Shown here: positions 56,661 to 64,000 of the stretch, one piece after another | Layout: each line of letters opens with the position of its first letter | Numbering within the stretch: the stretch's first letter is position 1 | Source: Moritella sp. F3 | Lineage (GTDB): Bacteria > Pseudomonadota > Gammaproteobacteria > Enterobacterales > Moritellaceae | Length of the DNA: 64,000 nucleotides | Reading direction: 5' to 3' | NCBI RefSeq assembly: GCF_015082335.1 | Contig: NZ_BLRL01000017.1 | Coordinates: forward strand, 26,004 to 90,003 | Program-made: the position numbers and the translations under genes | Notes under the pieces: generated by a model | The model's database searches: none | Told to the model about the DNA's origin: nothing | The model's input: only the letters and a program-made list of their open reading frames with translations

Positions 56661-59600
56661 TATGCAAGCTCTCCTAAAAATAAATCATCTAACTGCATAA
56701 TAAAATCGAGTGAGGGTTTAGTGAAAAACACACCATATTCATTACCCGTCTCAACCCTCACTCCACGTAAAAATAAGTAATAAACACCACCAAAATGCTG
56801 CTGGTAATCATAATCTGGAATACGCGAACGTAGAAAACGATGTAATGCCAAAGTATATAACTGATACTGCAGCTCATACCGATGCTCAATCATGACATGA
56901 TCAATCGCATCGGCAGTGTACTCAGCTTGGCTGTCACCTAAATGGTTAGATTTATAATCGAGTACGTAATAACGGCCTTCATAGACAAACACCAAATCGA
57001 TGAAACCTTTTAACATACCGCTGACTTGCTGAAAGTCTAACTCGCCCGCTTGCTGAGATAATCCGTCATGCTGCTTTATCAATACGTTCAAATCATCACA
57101 GTTAAGCGACGAGATAGGCATGAAGAATTCCATCTCCACTTTCTTTTGTGAGGGGGTTAATTGGCGTAAACTAAAACCATCTTGTAGTGGACAATCCAGT
57201 ACCTGATTCACCAATTCAAGTAAAATCGGTAACCAAGCAATATCGTAACCTTCACGCTCTAATAGTTGTAATATCTGTTCAGTTAGCGCGTCTGCATCGA
57301 CATTAGCAAAATCAATATGCTCAAATACTGTATGTAATAAAGTACCGGCGGCAGCACCACGTGGGAAACTAAAAATATCCCAATTCATTTCCTGCTCTTC
57401 ATCTTTCTCGGTATTCACTTCAACATCAAACCCTGGTAATTCCAAAGAGGCATCGTAACTAGAATGACTGTTACCAGCATTACCGTTAGAACGATGACGA
57501 GACAATGCAGAATAACTTGTTACCCACCAATTCTTACTGATCGGGTTAGTCATGGTTTTAGCTTGATAGGTTACCACTTGTTCAACAACAGGCTGGTAAG
57601 CAGGTACTGCTGCTAACGGCGGTTCCACAATAGCAACGTACGCTCTTAGTTCATCAACAGGTTGCTCTGCAAGTTTTTCAACACAGGTTTTAAATTCGGT
57701 ATCTTTGCACTCTTCGCCTTGCTGTAATAGATAGCCCATCGCATTGAGATGCATCTTATTATGAGAGTTACCCATTTTAACGGCGCCAAGTCCTAACCAG
57801 GTAGCATAAACACCACGTGTTAACGCCACGTAGAGTAGGCGTAAGTCTTCGGCCAAGCGTTCTTCATCCGCTTGCTGTTTCGCTATTTCGAGTGCATCGG
57901 CATCATCTAAATCAAGGTGCACATAAGTATGCCCATCTTGATGATAAAGCGGCGTTGATGCTTGTCTGGTCGCACAAATAAATGGCAGGAATACTAAGTT
58001 ATATTCCAGTCCTTTGGATTTGTGAATAGTCACAACCTGCACCAAGTCTGCTTCACTTTCTAAACGTACTAATTGCTCTTGTGCATCACCATTCGGGTTT
58101 TCAATTTTTTCACCGAACCAACGGAATAAACTGTATTCACCATCAAGCTCTAAACTTGCTTCTTGCAATAGTTCACCTAAATGCAGAACGTCAGTTAAAC
58201 GGCGATCACCGCCTTGAGCAGATAGCATGATTGCCGCGATATTTTGTTTATTCAGTAACAATCTTAATGCCGGTAAGAAACCTTGCCACTGTAAGGTTTT
58301 TTGGTAGAGCTTAAATTCAGCAACCGTTTGCTCCCACACTTTTTCATCGTTACTGAGCTGGTCTAACTCAATGGCCGGTTTTTCAAAAATAGATGTCGCT
58401 AATGCCGCTCGTAATAACCCCTCATCTTCAGGATTCAATATAGCTGCAAAGATATGGTACAACTCGCGCGCTTCACGACTAGCGAATACACTTTCGCGAT
58501 TCGACATATACACACTAGGAATAGATAAAGCATCAAACTGATCACGCACTAATTTAGCTTCAGCACCAGTACGTACAAGAATGGCAATATCACCTGCTTT
58601 TATCGGACGTCCCGATAGCATGGCATTACCTTGCTGGGCATCCGTCAATAAGGTCGCAATTTGGTTCGCTGTCGCCTTGGCATAAACTTGTTGGTATCGA
58701 CCCTTGGTGATATTTTTTTGGTCTTCCTCTTCATGCAACCACAGTTGTAGCGCCGCTGGTTCAATACCATTTAATAATAAGGGTTTGCTTTTACCGTGTG
58801 AATCAACGGGCTGGAAACTGATACTGTCTTCATAAATAAACGGCTTATTGGCATGTTCAAATACGCGGTTAACCGCACTAACCATCGAACTCGAAGATCG
58901 CCAGTTTTTAGCTAAGGTATAATGAGCCTCAACATTTTTACGCGCTTGCATGTAGGTAAAAATATCAGCGCCACGGAAACTATAAATCGCTTGTTTCGGG
59001 TCGCCAATCATGAACAAACCAGCACCGTCTTGCTTGCCATAAATGGTATTAAAAATATCGTACTGTTGTTGATCAGTATCTTGGAATTCGTCAATCATCG
59101 CGATTGGATATTGGCTGCGAATACATTCCGCTAAACTAACAGCTTGGTCACCAGTTAATGCATCTGATAACCCAGACAGTAAATCATCAAACGATAATAG
59201 CTGTGATTGGTTCTTAGTTTTCATCACACGTGCACGCACGTATTCAACGGCTTTAACGATGAAACAATCTTTAAGTGACAAAGGTTTTTCTAATAGCCGT
59301 TCAATATCATCAAATACTTGATGCTCTGGTGATGCTTTACCCTTTTTGGTTTTCGTCGTTAACGCATGTTGAGAAAACTTAACCAAACAATCAGGCAGAT
59401 CATTTTGAGTGGTTTCTGATTGCGACCACGTCAGCATTTCATGTAACCATTTCGATATGCTCGCAGGACGGTAGCTATTACCGTTTAAATTTCCTGCTTG
59501 AATCAACTCACAAAGATCGCCTACGTTTTTAAACCACGAGGCTTTGACCTGCTGAATCGAGGCCACGAGTTTGTCGTAATCCTCAGCAATATCATCACAG

Positions 59601-60256
59601 CTTGTTTTGGCAATAAACTCAATATCGGTATTAGATAGGTATCCAGCAATGTCTCGTAATAGCGCTTGAGGCGATGACCAAAAACTATGTACCATATCCA
59701 CCATGCCGTCATTATAGCGATAGAAATGGCTACGCCAGAAGTCAGCAACGGCATTAAACTTTAGCTGTGATTCATCGGTAATGAATTCACTCTCAAATAA
59801 TGCCCCCGATTCAAATGCATTTTGCTTAAGCATGCGCTGACAAAAACCATGAATGGTATAAATAGCCGCTTCATCCATTTGTCTTTCTGCAGCTAATAGT
59901 AATTTTGCACAACGCCCGTAATCTTGCTCTTGAATATCTGCCAGCAGCAAGCTGATCACAGGGTCGCTACTGTGACTAATGCTAAATGCGATCCGCGCTT
60001 GATGAATACGGGCGCGAATGCGATCACGTAACTCCGCAGTAGCCGCTTCCGTAAAGGTTACAACTAATATTTGTTCAACTGTGAGAAGTTGGTTTTCACC
60101 GTCTTTTTGATAAGCATTTACGCCGCCATGCCCTAAAAGTAAACGCAGATATAAACTGGCGATAGTGAATGTTTTACCCGTCCCAGCAGATGCTTCAATA
60201 AGGCGTTCTCCATATAAGGGAAACGTCATTGCATTTAGAATATTTACATCAGCCAT
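56660..60256 (-). CDS. recB: Exodeoxyribonuclease V beta subunit RecB
   Basis: 3'-5' helicase and the nuclease of RecBCD. Walker A EASAGTGKTFTIASLY (near residue 18), DEFQDTDQQQYDIF, IYSFRGADI and VTIHKSKGLEYNLV cover the helicase. The C-terminal nuclease has LKGFIDLVFVYEGRYYVLDYKSN, with the catalytic Asp and Lys. 1198 residues (E. coli 1180). It is translationally coupled to recC above and recD below by TAATG overlaps. Confidence 0.97.
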   Translation of the reverse strand: MADVNILNAMTFPLYGERLIEASAGTGKTFTIASLYLRLLLGHGGVNAYQKDGENQLLTVEQILVVTFTEAATAELRDRIRARIHQARIAFSISHSSDPVISLLLADIQEQDYGRCAKLLLAAERQMDEAAIYTIHGFCQRMLKQNAFESGALFESEFITDESQLKFNAVADFWRSHFYRYNDGMVDMVHSFWSSPQALLRDIAGYLSNTDIEFIAKTSCDDIAEDYDKLVASIQQVKASWFKNVGDLCELIQAGNLNGNSYRPASISKWLHEMLTWSQSETTQNDLPDCLVKFSQHALTTKTKKGKASPEHQVFDDIERLLEKPLSLKDCFIVKAVEYVRARVMKTKNQSQLLSFDDLLSGLSDALTGDQAVSLAECIRSQYPIAMIDEFQDTDQQQYDIFNTIYGKQDGAGLFMIGDPKQAIYSFRGADIFTYMQARKNVEAHYTLAKNWRSSSSMVSAVNRVFEHANKPFIYEDSISFQPVDSHGKSKPLLLNGIEPAALQLWLHEEEDQKNITKGRYQQVYAKATANQIATLLTDAQQGNAMLSGRPIKAGDIAILVRTGAEAKLVRDQFDALSIPSVYMSNRESVFASREARELYHIFAAILNPEDEGLLRAALATSIFEKPAIELDQLSNDEKVWEQTVAEFKLYQKTLQWQGFLPALRLLLNKQNIAAIMLSAQGGDRRLTDVLHLGELLQEASLELDGEYSLFRWFGEKIENPNGDAQEQLVRLESEADLVQVVTIHKSKGLEYNLVFLPFICATRQASTPLYHQDGHTYVHLDLDDADALEIAKQQADEERLAEDLRLLYVALTRGVYATWLGLGAVKMGNSHNKMHLNAMGYLLQQGEECKDTEFKTCVEKLAEQPVDELRAYVAIVEPPLAAVPAYQPVVEQVVTYQAKTMTNPISKNWWVTSYSALSRHRSNGNAGNSHSSYDASLELPGFDVEVNTEKDEEQEMNWDIFSFPRGAAAGTLLHTVFEHIDFANVDADALTEQILQLLEREGYDIAWLPILLELVNQVLDCPLQDGFSLRQLTPSQKKVEMEFFMPISSLNCDDLNVLIKQHDGLSQQAGELDFQQVSGMLKGFIDLVFVYEGRYYVLDYKSNHLGDSQAEYTADAIDHVMIEHRYELQYQLYTLALHRFLRSRIPDYDYQQHFGGVYYLFLRGVRVETGNEYGVFFTKPSLDFIMQLDDLFLGELA

Positions 60257-63200
60257 TATTCAACATCCTCTAGGTAATCAAATATCGGAAATAGTGTGGT
60301 TTCAGAGGATGCTTTCATCAAGTCATAAACGTCATCATTTAAACGTGGAAAACTGCGCTGTAAGTAATCATCCGCATTTTCACCCATGCGGTTATAACCA
60401 CCTTCGAAATTTAACAATGCTTCAGCACGTAATTTATATTCATCAGGTTCAGAACTTGAACACATGGCTTTTGCCCAACCCCAGCCCGTTTTTGGAAATA
60501 GCGCAAAAGGCTGGCAACAACCATCGCTATATACTTCGAGTAACTGAAATAATAATTCCCGCGCTCGAGATTGCTCAATTACTTTCAGGCGTTGTACGAT
60601 AGGTTTGCCCGCGGTTAAATGAACTAAAGTAGTCGGCATCGGATTTTTAACACTAATACAAAAGCACAAGTGCTCTAACCAAACTTGTAAGTAATCTTTA
60701 CCATTGAACCCGCTTGGCTTATGCCGTACCAAACCACCGTTATATACTTGTTTTAACCAACCAACTAAGCGCCCTGATATCAGTGGAATATCAACTTCGA
60801 TATCATCATTACTATTAGTTAACAGAGGTGTTAATACCTGAGCAAGCTGGCTTACCGTCGCCACTTCTTTGTTTAATGATATTTGTCCAAATCGGCCTAA
60901 AGGCAGACTACCAGAGGCAACTAACCGAGCTGTCACCAGTGCAACATCACCGCCCGCCAATTCTGTTTCTAGCAATTGTGCTTTAAGGTGATATTTTTCT
61001 AAATTATCAACATCAAAAGGTTCATCATCCAATACATCAAGACTTGCTTGGTTAAAGTAAACTTTCAAACGTCGGTTAAAGAAATACTTGGTTGGATGAC
61101 GGTAGAAACGCAGTAACTCCGCAAGCTCAATTTCTTGAGTATCATCGTTAACAGCTAATGCAGGCAAAGGTTCACTTAAGAATTCTCTTAACTCAACATT
61201 GGGCGCTAATGCGGGTAACCACTCTTTAGCGAATGACGTTGGCGACTCTGGATTGAAATAACGCGCATCAAAAGGCTGCAGTGCATGATGATTAATTAAA
61301 TGATTCAGTAAACGCTCTGATGATTCATCTGGTGAAAGATGTTCATCACCCGCAATACAAAAGCTTTGCTGACAATACTGTAATAACTCAGTAATCAATA
61401 CAGATGGCAAACGTTCACTCTTATCGCGAATGCTGTTACCTATGTAGCTAATGTATAATTTACTTTGTGCTGAAATCAACGCTTCTAAAAATAGATAACG
61501 GTCATCATCACGACGACTACGATCACCTTGCTTGTGATCATTCGCCATTAAATCAAAACCCATCGGTGGAATCGAGCGTGGATAAACACCGTCATTCATA
61601 CCAAGTAAACAAATGACTTTAAACGGTATTGAACGCATTGGCATAAGCGTACAAAAGTTAACTTGTCCGGCGAGGAATTTTTGGCTTGAGCCTACTTGTG
61701 ATAATGCATTATTTAAATAATCACGTAACACCAGCGGTGTAATTAATTTATCGTAACTGGCACTTTTTAATTGCCCATCAAGATGAGAAAAAGCATCACG
61801 AATAATTTTTATCGATTGCTCATCATCTACATTTATTTTATAAAAATTATCGATGAGTGTATTCGCTAGCTTGATCCAATCAACAATCGATTTAGGATCT
61901 TGCAATGAAGTAATACTATCTAATAACGCTTCAATAAATTGAGCAAGTTTACCTAATAATTCAGCTTCAATACCCTGCACTTCTTGGTAGGGTAAAATAC
62001 CTTGGTAAATATCATCACCGCCATATGCATAGCCTAACAGCATGCGATGTAAGCCAAACAACCATGTATTTTGCTTCATACCTGGTAAATCAAAGCGTGT
62101 AGCATCATCCTCATCTAATCCCCAACGGATACCAGACTCATCAATCCATTGGCGTAATCGGTTAAACTCATCAGGTGTAATAGCAAAACGAGCTAACACT
62201 GCGGGAACTTCTAATAACGACAATAGTTCAGAGACATTGCAGCGCGATAGAGGTAAAGCCAATAACTGTAAAAAGCTGAGTAGGATAGGGTTATCGTACT
62301 GCGCGCCACTATCAGAAACCGAAAAAGGAATATAACGCTCATCATAACGATCGATAGCACCAAACACAGCTTGAATATAAGGGCTATAGCCATTCACATC
62401 AGGCATCATGATAACCACATCACGTGGGTTTAAATCTGGATTTTCCGCAAACATTGTAAGCAAGTTATTATGTAATACTTCGACTTCACGCATAGGGCTA
62501 TGGCAACTATGCAGCTCCAATGAAGAATCAACTGTACTAACAGCAAGCTTATAGCTGCTATCGGGTTCTGAACCATCATTTACTGGCGAACTAAATTCAG
62601 CCATACTGCGATCTGATAAATCTAAAATATCACGCTGGATACTAGCCAGTAAGCCTTCATCAGTCGGTTCAACAAATACATCTAACTCCTGACAGCCAAA
62701 TTCAGTTAGTAGCGCCAAGTTATCACGACCTAATTTCCCCATAGAAGCTAATAATGGATTGCCCACTTTAAAGGCGTCATCTTCATCAAATAAAGCACGA
62801 ACTGTATCTTCATCACTCGCGCTCACTTTATGGCTCATGCCCAACTTTTCATTATTGTGATTAAGCATAGTGCGTTGTTTTAACAACCACTTCGGGTCGA
62901 TAAGGTCCCCCCAATATAATCGGCAAGGGTTAGATAACATGAAATGAACATCAGTGTGCATACCAAGTGCTCGTAAAGCATCCAAATAACGTGGGGGTAG
63001 TGCAGAAACACCAAATACAAATATGCGTGCAGGTAAAAGCGTTGCATCAAAATGAGACTGATTAAGACGCGCAATAAATTGATCGTATAAGTTTGCACGA
63101 TGGTAATGAGATTGACCCAGCTCTTCCGTTTTTTTGACTAGTGCGCGCCATAATAACGGCTGCCAAGGGTGTGTATCCGCATGATCATTTTCGCCACCTT

Positions 63201-63648
63201 CCCACTTAGCTATCCAGTCTGGTCGATATACTAAATATTGATCGAAGGTATCGGATATTTTTTGGCATAGCTGAAATAGCCGATAATCATCGGTGTCATC
63301 CGCTAAATAATGCTTTAATGATTCGAATTCAATTTGTTCTAATAAATCAGGCAGTATCAGCATTAACTTCCACGACATCGCTTCTTTATTGAAAGCACTT
63401 TTGTCTGGGATATTAGGTAATACTTTCTGGAACATTTTCCAAATAAAAGACGCTGGTAATGGAAAGGTGATATTCGCCGATATGCCCATCGACTTTGCTA
63501 GTTCCATTTTCACCCATTGCGCCATACCTGGGCTTTGCACTAGAACTTGCTCTTCGACAAAAGGATCCGCAAGTGGGTCTTTAGCAATAAAGTGAGCCAT
63601 AAGCTCTTTTAAAATATCTAACTGATTCGAATGATAAAGATTAAACAC
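60256..63648 (-). CDS. recC: Exodeoxyribonuclease V gamma subunit RecC
   Basis: Chi-recognition subunit of RecBCD. 1130 residues (E. coli 1122), starting FNLYHSNQLDILKELM, and with FPLPASFIWKMFQKVLP, LLGMNDGVYPRSIPPMGFDLM and GDRSRRDDDRYLFLEAL, all typical. The true start is probably GTG 63648: GGAG lies 5 bases before it and the result matches E. coli RecC; the ATG at 63693 would add 15 unrelated residues. recC leads the recC-recB-recD operon, and no ptrA lies between recC and recB as it does in E. coli. Confidence 0.95.
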   Translation of the reverse strand: MFNLYHSNQLDILKELMAHFIAKDPLADPFVEEQVLVQSPGMAQWVKMELAKSMGISANITFPLPASFIWKMFQKVLPNIPDKSAFNKEAMSWKLMLILPDLLEQIEFESLKHYLADDTDDYRLFQLCQKISDTFDQYLVYRPDWIAKWEGGENDHADTHPWQPLLWRALVKKTEELGQSHYHRANLYDQFIARLNQSHFDATLLPARIFVFGVSALPPRYLDALRALGMHTDVHFMLSNPCRLYWGDLIDPKWLLKQRTMLNHNNEKLGMSHKVSASDEDTVRALFDEDDAFKVGNPLLASMGKLGRDNLALLTEFGCQELDVFVEPTDEGLLASIQRDILDLSDRSMAEFSSPVNDGSEPDSSYKLAVSTVDSSLELHSCHSPMREVEVLHNNLLTMFAENPDLNPRDVVIMMPDVNGYSPYIQAVFGAIDRYDERYIPFSVSDSGAQYDNPILLSFLQLLALPLSRCNVSELLSLLEVPAVLARFAITPDEFNRLRQWIDESGIRWGLDEDDATRFDLPGMKQNTWLFGLHRMLLGYAYGGDDIYQGILPYQEVQGIEAELLGKLAQFIEALLDSITSLQDPKSIVDWIKLANTLIDNFYKINVDDEQSIKIIRDAFSHLDGQLKSASYDKLITPLVLRDYLNNALSQVGSSQKFLAGQVNFCTLMPMRSIPFKVICLLGMNDGVYPRSIPPMGFDLMANDHKQGDRSRRDDDRYLFLEALISAQSKLYISYIGNSIRDKSERLPSVLITELLQYCQQSFCIAGDEHLSPDESSERLLNHLINHHALQPFDARYFNPESPTSFAKEWLPALAPNVELREFLSEPLPALAVNDDTQEIELAELLRFYRHPTKYFFNRRLKVYFNQASLDVLDDEPFDVDNLEKYHLKAQLLETELAGGDVALVTARLVASGSLPLGRFGQISLNKEVATVSQLAQVLTPLLTNSNDDIEVDIPLISGRLVGWLKQVYNGGLVRHKPSGFNGKDYLQVWLEHLCFCISVKNPMPTTLVHLTAGKPIVQRLKVIEQSRARELLFQLLEVYSDGCCQPFALFPKTGWGWAKAMCSSSEPDEYKLRAEALLNFEGGYNRMGENADDYLQRSFPRLNDDVYDLMKASSETTLFPIFDYLEDVE

Positions 63649-63693
63649 GGTAACTCCAGACTGATAACCTACTGGAATTGTGGAGCATACCAA

Positions 63694-63807
63694 CTAACTA
63701 TGCAATATAGAAAAAACAACATGTTGGTTTTTGCGACAGAAATAGATAAACACCTGCAGATACAAAGATCTTAGATTGTTAAGCGCTGCCATTATACGAT
63801 CCCAAAT
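63694..63807. other. recC upstream region
   Basis: Gene-free DNA between recC and the tandem terminators of the rRNA operon. It should hold the recC promoter, but I see no strong consensus site. Confidence 0.4.
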
Positions 63808-63832
63808 AAAAACCAGCCGAAGGCTGGTTTTT
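63808..63832. terminator. Second terminator after the rRNA operon
   Basis: AAAAACCAGCC (63808-63818) and GGCTGGTTTTT (63822-63832) pair perfectly around GAA. It is bidirectional and 60 bases beyond the first rRNA terminator, giving the rRNA operon a tandem stop before recC. Confidence 0.88.
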
Positions 63833-63891
63833 ATTATCTTACTTATCATCGAAATCAGTACTATCACGCGATTTTACTGAATTTCAGAGAC

Positions 63892-63922
63892 AAAAAAGCC
63901 GATATCATCACTGATATCGGCT
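63892..63922 (-). terminator. rRNA operon terminator
   Basis: AGCCGATATCA (63897-63907) pairs with TGATATCGGCT (63912-63922) around TCAC, and the minus strand runs into TTTTTT. It follows the 5S rRNA 3' end by 11 bases. Confidence 0.93.
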
Positions 63923-63933
63923 ATCTCTAATTT

Positions 63934-64000
63934 GGCGCTTGGCGATGCCCTACTCTCACATGGGGAAACCCCACACTACCATCGGCGTTATTACGTTTCA
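63934..64000 (-). rRNA. rrf: 5S ribosomal RNA, 3' part
   Basis: The minus strand reads GATGGTAGTGTGGGGTTTC, then CCCCATGTGAGAGTAGGGCATCGCCAAGCGCC in consecutive parts, the conserved 3' half of gammaproteobacterial 5S rRNA (loop E region GGGGUUUCCCCAUGUGAGAG). The 5' half and the rest of the rRNA operon lie beyond the right edge. The exact 3' end is estimated from the pairing of GCGCC. Confidence 0.95.

Noticed and set aside
63649..63693. Longer recC start at ATG 63693
   Set aside because: The extra 15 residues have no match to RecC and no ribosome binding site, whereas GTG 63648 has GGAG at proper spacing.

Overview
The window looks like chromosomal DNA of a marine gammaproteobacterium. Gene content and protein sequences fit a psychrophilic Alteromonadales/Vibrionales relative, and Moritella is my best guess. 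Supporting signs are E. coli-like orthologues throughout (AsnC, AroH, YaeQ, RecBCD, RplKAJL-RpoBC), a torECA trimethylamine N-oxide respiration operon typical of sea animals' associates, and AT-leaning intergenic DNA. The species is inferred, not shown.

Layout. 1-1.3 kb: tail of an EamA-type transporter and a small outer-membrane beta-barrel gene that carries a perfect 17-bp-arm palindrome. 1.3-8.2 kb (minus): thiamine operon thiC-thiE-thiF-thiS-thiG-thiH under a TPP riboswitch, with a degenerate ThiD-like domain fused to ThiE. 8.2-20.7 kb (minus): secE-nusG and rplK-rplA-rplJ-rplL-rpoB-rpoC with recognisable promoters, an rplL-rpoB attenuator and the final terminator. 20.5-21.2 kb (minus): tRNA cluster Thr(TGT)-Tyr(GTA)-Gly(TCC)-Thr(GGT). 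tufB, which normally follows these tRNAs, is absent, and the tRNA-Trp that normally precedes secE survives only as a decayed relic.

21.3-34.2 kb: birA/murB, a GNAT protein, aroH, glpX, a MOSC-flavoreductase-ferredoxin fusion, a YhhN protein, a hybrid histidine kinase that lacks both phospho-acceptor residues, a DEAD-box helicase, a DUF808 protein and yaeQ. 34.3-40.1 kb (minus): torE-torC-torA (TMAO respiration; torE is only 57 codons) and msrP-msrQ (periplasmic methionine sulfoxide repair), both built on periplasmic molybdoenzymes. 40.2-49.99 kb: topB, an unknown acidic protein, an SDR protein, ygbA, a DsbD/ScsB-like membrane thiol reductase, a SirB2 protein, a methyltransferase, rplY and a FapA/DUF342 protein. 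50-54.5 kb: a gamma-family PLP enzyme beside asnC, an atypical miaA and a dicarboxylate/glutamate symporter. 54.6-63.65 kb (minus): recC-recB-recD with TAATG stop/start overlaps. 63.9-64.0 kb (minus): 3' end of a 5S rRNA gene with its terminator.

I found no prophage, insertion sequence, CRISPR array or defence island. Most of the window is ordinary core chromosome. The parts most worth a second look are the tufB loss with tRNA-Trp decay, the phospho-acceptor-less hybrid kinase, the atypical MiaA, the long palindrome inside the outer-membrane gene, and the degenerate ThiD-ThiE fusion. I see no convincing new multi-gene system.
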